Assembly: GCA_023398495.1 (NCBI GenBank) | Contig: JAEWSG010000118.1 | Coordinates: forward strand, 1-64,000 | Length of the DNA: 64,000 nt | Direction of reading: 5' to 3' | Source of the DNA: Bacillota bacterium | GTDB lineage: Bacteria; Bacillota; Clostridia; Acetivibrionales; Acetivibrionaceae | Shown here: positions 17,161-25,054 of the stretch, piece after piece | How the letters are laid out: each line of letters begins with the position of its first letter | How positions within the stretch are numbered: the stretch's first letter is position 1 | Translations under genes and position numbers: made by a program | The notes under the pieces: model-generated | Databases searched by the model: none | What the model was told of the DNA's origin: nothing | What the model saw: the letters and a program-made list of their open reading frames with translations, nothing else

Positions 17161-17703
17161 GTGATTGTTATTAAAGATTATATTTTGCTTGTAAATGAAA
17201 ATGACGAAATAATTGGTGCAGAAGAGAAGATGGAAGTTCATAAAACTGGAAAACTTCATAGAGCATTTTCAATTTTCGTCTTTAATTCAGAAAATAAATT
17301 ACTTATTCACAAAAGAGCTATTTCAAAATATCACTCAGGAGGGTTATGGACAAATACATGCTGCAGCCATCAAAGGGATGGAGAAGAACTCTATGATTCA
17401 ATCCATAGAAGACTAAAAGAAGAAATGGGTTTTGATTGCGATTTAGATGAGATATTTTCATTAAAATATAGAGCAGAATTGGATAAAGAACTCATTGAAC
17501 ATGAAATTGACCATGTTTTTATTGGAGAGTTTGACGGTGAACCTATTCTAAATCCTGATGAAGCTGATGAATATGCATGGGTAAATCTTGATGATATAGT
17601 CAGACAAATAAGAGAATTTCCAAATAAATTCACTTATTGGTTTAAATTATTGATAGATATAGTAAACAAATATGTTCAAACTAAGGAAGAAAGTAATATT
17701 TAA
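17161..17703 (+). CDS. idi: isopentenyl-diphosphate delta-isomerase, type I
   Basis: The protein has 180 aa and is a Nudix-fold IPP isomerase, which converts IPP to DMAPP. Visible are the active-site region WTNTCCSHQRDG (Cys and His), a Nudix helix RRLKEEMGF, the Glu pair of ELIEHEIDHVF, and the C-terminal FTYWF with a conserved Trp. It begins with GTG at 17161; GGGAG is unusually close, so a start a few codons downstream is possible. It is co-directional with the prenyltransferase and likely feeds it. Type I enzymes are less usual in Clostridia than type II, which suggests transfer with the prenyltransferase. Confidence 0.92.
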   Translation: MIVIKDYILLVNENDEIIGAEEKMEVHKTGKLHRAFSIFVFNSENKLLIHKRAISKYHSGGLWTNTCCSHQRDGEELYDSIHRRLKEEMGFDCDLDEIFSLKYRAELDKELIEHEIDHVFIGEFDGEPILNPDEADEYAWVNLDDIVRQIREFPNKFTYWFKLLIDIVNKYVQTKEESNI

Positions 17704-17734
17704 AGCTGAAATATATTACTTCCATAATAGAAAC

Positions 17735-17782
17735 GGGGCATTGCACTACGATTTCAAATCGCTAGTGCAACAGCCCCTTTTC
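17735..17782. terminator. bidirectional terminator between the prenyltransferase/idi pair and the RiPP precursor
   Basis: GGGGC(A)TTGCACTA pairs with TAGTGCAA(CA)GCCCC, with an inner GATTT/AAATC stem, followed by TTTTCC on the plus strand. On the minus strand the tract after the stem is GTTTCTATT, a weaker T-run. It ends the plus-strand pair and probably also the minus-strand RiPP operon. Confidence 0.8.
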
Positions 17783-17899
17783 CTAAAGTTTTGTTCATAA
17801 AGTATATGTAGTCTGATTTCATAAGTTCTTCATATGTATTTAAAAATATATTTGCAGATAGTATTTTTGTTACAGAATGATACTAAAATTTAAAATGCA

Positions 17900-18118
17900 T
17901 TAATAAGAACGCATACTTACTGAACTACATACACTATAACATATGCCAGCACAACCGTTACAAGTACCATTACAAGTGCCACTGCATCCATAAGAACATG
18001 CACTCCCACAGCTTCCTTGACAGTATGATTTACATTGACTATCACAGGTATAACACCCATACCCACTTATATCCTGTCTTGACTTAGTTATTTTTTTATT
18101 TGAAAATAAACGCATCAT
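17900..18118 (-). CDS. CXXX-repeat RiPP precursor peptide
   Basis: The peptide has 72 aa. Residues 1-21 form a basic, cysteine-free leader. From residue 22 come twelve cysteines at 22, 25, 29, 33, 37, 41, 45, 49, 53, 56, 60 and 64. The spacing is exactly four residues from 25 to 53 and from 56 to 64, that is, CXXX repeats (CDSQCKSYCQGSC). The tail is SSVSMRSY. This matches the CXXX-repeat peptides paired with dedicated radical SAM maturases. ATG at 18118 has GGAGGGG upstream. It is the last gene of the operon and is 79 bases after the modification-protein gene. Ring formation between Cys sulfur and carbon is plausible but not shown. Confidence 0.88.
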   Translation of the reverse strand: MMRLFSNKKITKSRQDISGYGCYTCDSQCKSYCQGSCGSACSYGCSGTCNGTCNGCAGICYSVCSSVSMRSY

Positions 18119-18197
18119 AATATTAACCCCTCCAATTATTTGTTTTTCACTTCAATATCTATCTGCAAATATAAACATAAACCGTGTTTTATATATA

Positions 18198-18488
18198 TCA
18201 TTGAGTTATGTATATCTCGCAGGTTTGAAAATCAATATGCCAGCTGCCACCATCAACTGCTTTCCATTTATATTTCTGGTACATTTTATCCCACCATGCC
18301 TGTAAGCTTAATTTGGCCTTCCCCAATTCGGTTATCATTTTACTCTGCATAACTTCCTTTTTATCAGGAGTAAGTAATTCGCTTTCAAGGGTAGCCGTAA
18401 GCTCTTCAATCCCAAGCTTTCTCTCGAAAATCTCTAATATTTCATTTTTTTCCTCTTCAGTTACCTTGCCAACTATTTCCCTAGTCAT
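18198..18488 (-). CDS. CXXX repeat peptide modification system protein
   Basis: The protein has 96 aa with two helical halves and a C-terminal patch (LSLQAWWDKMYQKYKW, GGSWHIDFQTCEIYI). Its size and position, two bases after the maturase stop and before a CXXX precursor, match the small partner protein found in CXXX-repeat RiPP loci. It may be a precursor-recognition or folding partner. Residues W58 and W59 and the single Cys of the C-terminus stand out. Confidence 0.75.
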   Translation of the reverse strand: MTREIVGKVTEEEKNEILEIFERKLGIEELTATLESELLTPDKKEVMQSKMITELGKAKLSLQAWWDKMYQKYKWKAVDGGSWHIDFQTCEIYITQ

Positions 18489-18490
18489 AT

Positions 18491-20653
18491 TTAATACACC
18501 CTTTCACGATTTTCTAATAATTTATCTAATGGATCACAATAATCAATTTCATTTAATAGATTTACAAACCGGTGGGAGCCACTTTCTTTTAGCAATCTCT
18601 GAAGCTTCAAGGATTTTTCCCTTTCTATATGACTGATTACACACTGAATTTTAGAAGGAGTATTAATTTCATTTGTCATCTTTTTGTTTAGATATTTACA
18701 TCTGTTGCAGTTATAGACATCACATATTGAGCATATAGGTGCATTTTCCAATTGAAGCAATTGAGGATTTCTGATATTTATACCGTTTTGTATATCTCCT
18801 ATGTGGCTATCGGGATCATCAAAGTAAAACGCAGGGCACAAATATATTCTGCCGTTTGGTGCTAGTGAAAAAGAATCGGTTCCTGCATCGCAATTCCTCA
18901 TTGATTTCAGATTCCATATATCAGTTAATACGTTTATTTCTATTTCTCTCTCCTGCTTGTACTTTTCTGCAATATAAGCCACTAATTTTTCTAATTGTAT
19001 TTTGTACTGATGCAAATCCTGATCCTTCCAATCAATTATGTCTTCTAGTACAAAATTTATTCTATCGACTGTGCTTGAAAGCTCCTCTGTCAATTCAAAC
19101 AAATGCTGTACATTATTCCTGTTAATAAGCAAAACAGCTGGAACTTCGCCGTCTTTTACATCTGTGCAACTATCATATATTGAAACCGTATTAGACGCTT
19201 GTCCTGCTTTATCAATGATAATGTGTTTGTTGTATCTCTCCTCTTCCAAGCCCTCAGGTATTCCTAGAAGGACAGGTGTAAAACCATTTGCTGTACAAAA
19301 TTCAATCCCCTTTTCAAAAATTTCATTTGACATAATATCCTTAGTGCCTTTTGTATTTTTGTAAGAGCAATGGGGTGTTATACTATCTGAAGTTATAAAC
19401 TGTAAATACTTTTCATTTTGTGGTACCTCTCCTGTTAATACTTTGGTTCTTTCGGAAGGCAAGCCTGTTACTCGTTCAAACTTATCCCAAAAATATTTGT
19501 TTGCCCGCACAGTTGCCTTATGCATCTTGCATATATTTACTGCCCTTTGGTAAATAGTATCGGTATCAGCCAGATCATAATTACAACCGGTACACCATGC
19601 ACAACCGCTAGCTACTTCACAGTCAACACATTCGAGAGGGCTCTGGCTTTTCAGGTTTAACCCATGGAATGGCCTTAGTCTGTCCTGGATAATCCCACTA
19701 TCTGAGTTACCTATACACACTGCCTCTTTATTATTGAGACTTATGTTGTAAAACCTTACACATGGAAAAAAGTTTCCGTCACAATCTATGGCAAGCATCT
19801 TGCCTGAACCGCAAAAATTCTTGTCCATGTCCTCTTCTCTAAGCGGATTGCCTATTATCGGATCAAAGAATCGCACGGAGTAATCTTCCCATAGTTTGTT
19901 CACAATTACATAATCAGCAAGTTCTTTGAGTTGCTGCTCCATAATCAAATCATCGCCGTCTTTCCATACGTCCTCAAAAACCACATTGGCAGATACATTC
20001 TTTATACCTAAATTCCAAAGACTTATAACGCTGTCTTTAAGATAAGGAATGTCATCATGGGAAAAGGTAGCTTTTGTAGCACTATCAGGGAACTGGCTAA
20101 GCCAGAGTGGAACATTTTTAACCACATCATCATAAGAGCCACTACCGTCAGGCTTAACCCTCTGTAAGTCATGCTTTATTTTATTTCCATCCACACTTAA
20201 CCCAATAGACAAATGGTATTTATTCTTTTTTATGTATTTTTGTACTTCCGGTGTGTCGTAAAGAAGTCCGTTACTTGAAAAGGATAATCTGTAGCTGTTA
20301 AACCATGGGTGATCGAGCATGAACATCTGCTGTTTTATATAGTCTGTTATTTTATCCACAAGTTCTATTTCTACAAAAGCCTCTCCACCAATGAACTCCC
20401 ATACTATTGACTTTCCATCAAAAACCTCTCTATCTGAAAGTATGTAGTCCACTGCCTTTTTTGCAGTTTCAAAGTTCATCTTTTTAAGGTGGTTTTTTCC
20501 TGTCATATAGCAGTATTTACAGGCAAGATTACAGTCCTCTGTAACACATAAGGTTATTGTCTTAGGCATTCCCTCCAAGCCTTCCCAAATTGGAGGCATT
20601 GTTCCTATTTTTACATTTGAGTTACTCTTCACTTTATCACTCCTCTTTTTCAT
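18491..20653 (-). CDS. radical SAM/SPASM peptide maturase fused to a second CXXX-maturase module
   Basis: The protein has 720 aa. Residues about 30-230 form a radical SAM domain with the cluster motif C41-NLA-C45-KY-C48, which holds a 4Fe-4S cluster and splits SAM. Residues about 290-385 form a SPASM-like region with many Cys (CGSGKMLAIDCDG; CVDCEVASGCAWCTGC). Residues about 400-720 have no CxxxCxxC but end in a second Cys cluster (CSICDVYNCNRC), as in CXXX repeat peptide maturase. The two halves match two proteins that are, in my recollection, often separate genes, so this is a fusion. ATG at 20653 overlaps the protease end by 17 bases. It would modify the cysteines of the precursor. Confidence 0.88.
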   Translation of the reverse strand: MKKRSDKVKSNSNVKIGTMPPIWEGLEGMPKTITLCVTEDCNLACKYCYMTGKNHLKKMNFETAKKAVDYILSDREVFDGKSIVWEFIGGEAFVEIELVDKITDYIKQQMFMLDHPWFNSYRLSFSSNGLLYDTPEVQKYIKKNKYHLSIGLSVDGNKIKHDLQRVKPDGSGSYDDVVKNVPLWLSQFPDSATKATFSHDDIPYLKDSVISLWNLGIKNVSANVVFEDVWKDGDDLIMEQQLKELADYVIVNKLWEDYSVRFFDPIIGNPLREEDMDKNFCGSGKMLAIDCDGNFFPCVRFYNISLNNKEAVCIGNSDSGIIQDRLRPFHGLNLKSQSPLECVDCEVASGCAWCTGCNYDLADTDTIYQRAVNICKMHKATVRANKYFWDKFERVTGLPSERTKVLTGEVPQNEKYLQFITSDSITPHCSYKNTKGTKDIMSNEIFEKGIEFCTANGFTPVLLGIPEGLEEERYNKHIIIDKAGQASNTVSIYDSCTDVKDGEVPAVLLINRNNVQHLFELTEELSSTVDRINFVLEDIIDWKDQDLHQYKIQLEKLVAYIAEKYKQEREIEINVLTDIWNLKSMRNCDAGTDSFSLAPNGRIYLCPAFYFDDPDSHIGDIQNGINIRNPQLLQLENAPICSICDVYNCNRCKYLNKKMTNEINTPSKIQCVISHIEREKSLKLQRLLKESGSHRFVNLLNEIDYCDPLDKLLENRERVY

Positions 20654-21341
20654 ATTTCTTAAGTAAAGCCATTTTGGCTTCCCTAAGAGAAAGATAATTC
20701 ATGTTTTTTAGCATTATAGCTAAGTGTCCTGAAATATATGCTGCGGACATACTTGTACCTCTGACGTTCCTCATACCGGGGATTTTTTGTATGCTCTCTA
20801 TACCTTCGGTTCCAAATGGTGCATAGAAAAAACTGTTTTTATAGGAGTACTGCATACAATTTTCAAACTCCCCGGCTTTTACTCCAATAACGTCTTTCAT
20901 GTAAGCAGGATAGGACACCCTTCCATAATTTTCTGCTGCCGATACAATCGGGATATTAAGCTTTTTTGCTTTGTTTACTATTCTTTTTAGCGAAAGAATA
21001 TATCTTTTTTTCACAGTACCAAGGCTCATATGAATAATGTCAGGCTTATAATCAAATACATGACTTAATGAAAACGCAAGTATTCTTCCATCTGTTGTCA
21101 GATTATCGTCAAGAATATTCATGCTTACAAACTCTACATCGCTACACAAATGTCGTATTATCATAGCTACAATTGTTCCGTGAAGATTTCTGACTGGAAA
21201 TCCCGAATTTTGTTCTATAAATCTTTCATCATTAACTCCAAAACCTGTCGCATGTACCACACAATCGCCTAAATTACTTATTTGGGTATCTATCCCGCTA
21301 TCGATTACGGCTATCCTGATCTTTCTGCCACTTTCACCAAT
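20637..21341 (-). CDS. subtilisin-like serine protease (S8), start codon uncertain
   Basis: The catalytic triad is present: Asp in IAVIDSGID (residue 14), His in NLHGTIVAMI, and Ser in RGTSMSAAYISGH. The only standard in-frame start (GTG 21260) lies after the Asp, so a protein from it would be inactive. In-frame coding runs back to an ATT at 21341, nine bases after AGGAGG. The ATG at 21346 that overlaps the exporter stop is in another frame and ends after eleven codons. Either ATT is used (234 aa), or a single-base change broke the start. The protease would cut the modified precursor from its leader. Confidence 0.7.
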   Translation of the reverse strand: MGESGRKIRIAVIDSGIDTQISNLGDCVVHATGFGVNDERFIEQNSGFPVRNLHGTIVAMIIRHLCSDVEFVSMNILDDNLTTDGRILAFSLSHVFDYKPDIIHMSLGTVKKRYILSLKRIVNKAKKLNIPIVSAAENYGRVSYPAYMKDVIGVKAGEFENCMQYSYKNSFFYAPFGTEGIESIQKIPGMRNVRGTSMSAAYISGHLAIMLKNMNYLSLREAKMALLKKYEKEE

Positions 21342-21342
21342 G

Positions 21343-23118
21343 TCATATCACCTCCTTGCAATTATCATTTATAAGTTGTACTTCTGCTTTGTATAAATTT
21401 TTATATATATTGTTAGTACACATTAATGAATGGTGGTTACCGTGACCTGCTACTTTTCCCTTATCCATTACATGTATAACATCAGCTTCAATAATTGTTG
21501 AAAGCCTATGAGCAATTATTACTACAGTACAATCTCCCGCTATTGCATCAATTGCCTTCTTTATATAAAATTGAGATTCATTATCTAAGGAGGAGGTTGC
21601 TTCGTCTAATAGTATCACTCTTGATTTTTTCAGCAATGCCCTAGCTATGGCAAGTCTCTGCTTTTGCCCTCCTGAGAGATTCACACCATTCTCCCCTATC
21701 ATAGTGTCAAACTTGTCAGGTAAAGATTCTATGAAGTCATATATATAAGCTCTCTTGCAGGCATTTTCTATTTCTATCTGGTTTGCATTGTTATTTGCAA
21801 GCAGCAGGTTATCTTTTATGGACATTGTGAACAAAACAGGATCTTGACGTACAACAGAAATATGCTTGCGCAAGTCTTCTTCCCTAATTTCGTTAATATC
21901 TGTTCCGTTAATAAGGATACGTCCCTTACAAGGATCATAAAACTTAAGGATTAAGTTGAATATTGTGGTTTTTCCGCTTCCGCTGCTTCCTACTATGGCT
22001 GTCCTGCTTCCGGCGGGTATATTTATAGTTACGTTATCGAGCACCTTTAATTGGTTATCATAGCTGAATAAAACATTTTCTAACTGTAAATCTCCATTTG
22101 CATTATCTAAAGTCTTGTCACCAAATTTCTCAGCAGAATAAGACAATCCGTCAATCAACTGGAATATTCTTTCCAAAGAATTCAAAACTTGTTGTATATT
22201 TAGGTTTAATCTGCTTATATTAAGAATCGAACCTGAAAACTGACCTGAATATGAATAGAATGCAATGAAATATTTGATGTCTAGTGCACCGTTTATTACA
22301 AACATTCCTCCAACAAAAACCACTACCATCTGAACAATAAAGTTTACTGTATTGGATAATGCCTGAGATCTGGCACTTAGAAGTATTAAACTTACTGTCG
22401 CTTTTTTTAGCTTGCTTGCAATATTTATAAAAGAATTGAACTTCTCTTTTTTTATTCCCAAACTCTTTACTTCTCGTATCCCCCAGATAGTTTGACCCGT
22501 GTCGCTAAAATAATGATCATTTAATTTGGCAAGTTGTTTATTGCCTGCTCTGATTTTTTTCCCATACATATTGAATATATAATAAGATACCGGAAAGGTA
22601 ACCACAACAATTAATGAGAGTTTAAAACTTATGGCAAACACTGTTATGCCTATTGCGACAAGACGTATGATATCCACACAGGAATTGAGCAGTGTTCCTG
22701 TAACAGCATCTGCAACTTCATTTACATCTCCGTGTAATCTGGACATCAATTCACCGTTGTTTACATTGTCATAAGCCTTCACCGGAAGGTCAATCATGGC
22801 TTTATACATATCCTTTTTCAGGTCAAATATAATATTCTGGTTTAGTGAAGCAAATATATATGTATGCAAATATCCGATAGCACACGAAAGAGCTCCCAGT
22901 ATCAAACTAAAAACTATATTGTGTACAACGACTTCCATGTCTTTTTGGAACAGGCTGTCCAATATTCTGCCCCAGAAAAGGGGTTGGGCTAGTGAAGTTC
23001 CTATTTCTGCAAGAACACAGAAAAAAGCCAGCATAAACTTCATTTTGTATGTAAAAACATATTTCAGACCTCTTTTAATTAATATAATATCTTCACTCTT
23101 GAAATTTTTAAGCTTCAT
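21343..23118 (-). CDS. ABC transporter fusing membrane and ATPase domains, RiPP exporter
   Basis: The protein has 591 aa. The first 320 residues have six membrane spans; the ATPase half has Walker A GSSGSGKTT, signature LSGGQKQRLAIARA and Walker B VILLDEATSSLD. There is no C39 peptidase domain at the N-terminus, so leader removal falls to the separate S8 protease. Its last codons contain the ribosome binding site AAGGAGG for the next gene, and its stop TGA overlaps an ATG. It starts at 23118 with GAGGA nearby. It probably exports the peptide as a homodimer. Confidence 0.9.
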   Translation of the reverse strand: MKLKNFKSEDIILIKRGLKYVFTYKMKFMLAFFCVLAEIGTSLAQPLFWGRILDSLFQKDMEVVVHNIVFSLILGALSCAIGYLHTYIFASLNQNIIFDLKKDMYKAMIDLPVKAYDNVNNGELMSRLHGDVNEVADAVTGTLLNSCVDIIRLVAIGITVFAISFKLSLIVVVTFPVSYYIFNMYGKKIRAGNKQLAKLNDHYFSDTGQTIWGIREVKSLGIKKEKFNSFINIASKLKKATVSLILLSARSQALSNTVNFIVQMVVVFVGGMFVINGALDIKYFIAFYSYSGQFSGSILNISRLNLNIQQVLNSLERIFQLIDGLSYSAEKFGDKTLDNANGDLQLENVLFSYDNQLKVLDNVTINIPAGSRTAIVGSSGSGKTTIFNLILKFYDPCKGRILINGTDINEIREEDLRKHISVVRQDPVLFTMSIKDNLLLANNNANQIEIENACKRAYIYDFIESLPDKFDTMIGENGVNLSGGQKQRLAIARALLKKSRVILLDEATSSLDNESQFYIKKAIDAIAGDCTVVIIAHRLSTIIEADVIHVMDKGKVAGHGNHHSLMCTNNIYKNLYKAEVQLINDNCKEVI

Positions 23119-23131
23119 AATTTAGTCCTCA

Positions 23132-23167
23132 CATTTTTAATATTAGGATATTAATATGCTTTTTCAA
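23132..23167 (-). promoter_or_regulatory. possible promoter of the RiPP operon
   Basis: On the minus strand TTGAAA (23162-23167) and TAATAT (23140-23145) are separated by 16 bases. The predicted transcript would begin about 15 bases before the exporter start codon, which is short, so the call is tentative. Confidence 0.3.
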
Positions 23168-23310
23168 AGTCTCATTGATTTTATGTTCAAGCCAATTATA
23201 TGATTTATCCATGTTAAAATGTTGGAATAACTTTAGACCATTTTGGGAATATTTGTGGAACAGTTTTATTTTTGTCTCCAGAAAGAAATGCAATTTCATA
23301 GGCATAAAAA

Positions 23311-23352
23311 AGCAAAAGGGTTCAGACATGAAATTTGCTAATCCCTTTTGCT
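23311..23352 (-). terminator. rho-independent terminator of the TPR operon
   Basis: AGCAAAAGGG at 23311-23320 pairs with CCCTTTTGCT at 23343-23352. On the minus strand the stem is followed by a T-run. It sits downstream of the TPR gene ending at 23488. Confidence 0.75.
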
Positions 23353-23487
23353 CTTTAACAATTTTAATTATTTTTTATTTTTATGGAGCTCCACTTTGGT
23401 AAATAAAATGTTCAAGCATCAATGCTGTTTACAAAGATAGGCTTTCCATAAATTCTTACACTCTCAATAAAAACACATATAAGAATG

Positions 23488-25035
23488 TTATTGTAATATA
23501 TTACTAACAAGCTTAATTTTTTCGCTTACCTGACCTGAATAAGCAATTTGTTCTTCGATATAAACAATAAGTGCTTGATTATAGCAGTCAAGAGCATATC
23601 CAAGATATTCACAGGCATTTTCCGCTTTATACAAGTATAAGTAGGTATCACCCATGCTACATTTAATTTCGGCATTTTCCAAAGGATATTTTTCCGTAAT
23701 CTTTATTTTTAAAGCCTCTTCATATGCTTTCTGTGACTTTTTCAGGTCTTCTTTCCTCTCTTGCGAATCATATTTATAAAGCATCAGATAAATATCCCCA
23801 ATACACTTATGCATACTTGCATAAATAGAAGGGTTGGTTTCTGCTTTCCATACTTTTAACGCTTCCTCGTACCCTTTTATTGCTTTCTCTAAAAACTCCT
23901 TTTGGCCTGACACTTCCGCTCGAATTTTATATATATTTCCCAAATTGTACTGGATAGGCGCATATAAATCCGGATTACTATCAATTGTAGAGTTGCTCAA
24001 AACTTTGTTACACAATTCTTCAGCTTTAACAAAGTTTTCTTCTGCAAACATTTTATCGCCAGTAATAAAATATGCTCTCCCCATATTATATCGGGCTTTT
24101 GCACAATCAAGAAAATACTTCTCAGTTTCAAAATAATCTATAACTTTAGTATATTCACTAATGCTTTTATTGATCAGGTCATGGTCTCCTGAAATTTCGC
24201 CCAATACAAAATAAGCATTGGCAAGACTGTTTAACACTTGAAAATAATTCGGTGTTTCTTTTTCTTCTTTATAAATCTCGAGAGCTTTCTCGTATTTTGA
24301 TATTGCATGTAATAAATTGATTTTAATATCTCTGGTATTTGCAAGAACAAAGTACGCATTTCCCATGTTAGTCATTATATGAGCATATAAACCAGGCTTA
24401 TCGTGTGCAGAAATATTTTCCAGGATTGTATTGTATTTTAATAACGCATCCTGAGCATATCCACGGATAAGTATTGTGTCCGCTTCATTTATCAAATCGT
24501 TAAGCGTATCCGAATTATACGCTTCAGAAACATTTAAAATCATACTACTACCGACAATTACAATATTTCCTTCACCATTTATGATAACATCACCTATGGT
24601 TATATCCTTACCTGTTACAATCAAATTATCTTGTTTGTTCCAAATGATATTTTCACCAAAGTACTTTGCTACAAATTTATTTTCAATATAAGTTACCCCA
24701 TCAATAATTATGGGAGGATTATCAAGTGAAATCTCTGTTCCATTAATAAGCGATTTCGTTTTTCCAACTGTAATGACAATTTTATTTTCATCTTTAATAC
24801 CTAATACTTGTTTATCAGCGGAATTCCAATAAACTTTCCAGCCAAAAGCCTCAAACACGGAACGAACAGATACATATACAATATTATCTATTGTTTTTAA
24901 TTGCAGCTCTAATTCTTTACCATTATCCAGATTAATTGATTTGAAGCTATCAGCACAAACTCCAATTCCAGAAGCTCCAACAACCACCATTACTCCCAAC
25001 AAAAGCACAAACAATCTTTCTTTATATCTCCTCAA
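23488..25035 (-). CDS. secreted protein: copper-amine-oxidase-like N-domain, Asn/Gly motif, TPR repeats
   Basis: The protein has 515 aa. Signal peptide residues 1-28 end in GVCA. Residues about 35-125 match the copper amine oxidase N-terminal-like domain (VSVRSVFEAFGWKVYW), a surface-protein module in Clostridia. Then comes a motif VIINGEGNIVIVGSSM (about 150-165), then TPR units to the end, each with Y-x-x-A/G-x-x-x-x-x-x-L or NLGNIYK. It shares this order with the 978-aa gene upstream. Start TTG at 25035 with GGGGTG before it; TTG at 25014 is also possible. It may build a cell-surface scaffold; its partners are unknown. Confidence 0.8.
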   Translation of the reverse strand: MRRYKERLFVLLLGVMVVVGASGIGVCADSFKSINLDNGKELELQLKTIDNIVYVSVRSVFEAFGWKVYWNSADKQVLGIKDENKIVITVGKTKSLINGTEISLDNPPIIIDGVTYIENKFVAKYFGENIIWNKQDNLIVTGKDITIGDVIINGEGNIVIVGSSMILNVSEAYNSDTLNDLINEADTILIRGYAQDALLKYNTILENISAHDKPGLYAHIMTNMGNAYFVLANTRDIKINLLHAISKYEKALEIYKEEKETPNYFQVLNSLANAYFVLGEISGDHDLINKSISEYTKVIDYFETEKYFLDCAKARYNMGRAYFITGDKMFAEENFVKAEELCNKVLSNSTIDSNPDLYAPIQYNLGNIYKIRAEVSGQKEFLEKAIKGYEEALKVWKAETNPSIYASMHKCIGDIYLMLYKYDSQERKEDLKKSQKAYEEALKIKITEKYPLENAEIKCSMGDTYLYLYKAENACEYLGYALDCYNQALIVYIEEQIAYSGQVSEKIKLVSNILQ

Positions 25036-25054
25036 AACTTTTCACCCCAAAAAA

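Larger units (their letters stand above)
23119..23487. other. intergenic region between RiPP operon and TPR operon
   Basis: It contains the possible RiPP promoter and the TPR terminator at 23311-23352. A 66-codon minus-strand ORF (23129-23329) has no ribosome binding site and starts inside the terminator, so it is not called. Confidence 0.5.

Noticed and set aside
23129..23329. 66-codon ORF upstream of the RiPP exporter as an extra precursor
   Set aside because: It begins inside a terminator stem, has no ribosome binding site, and lacks Cys repeats or a leader-like pattern.
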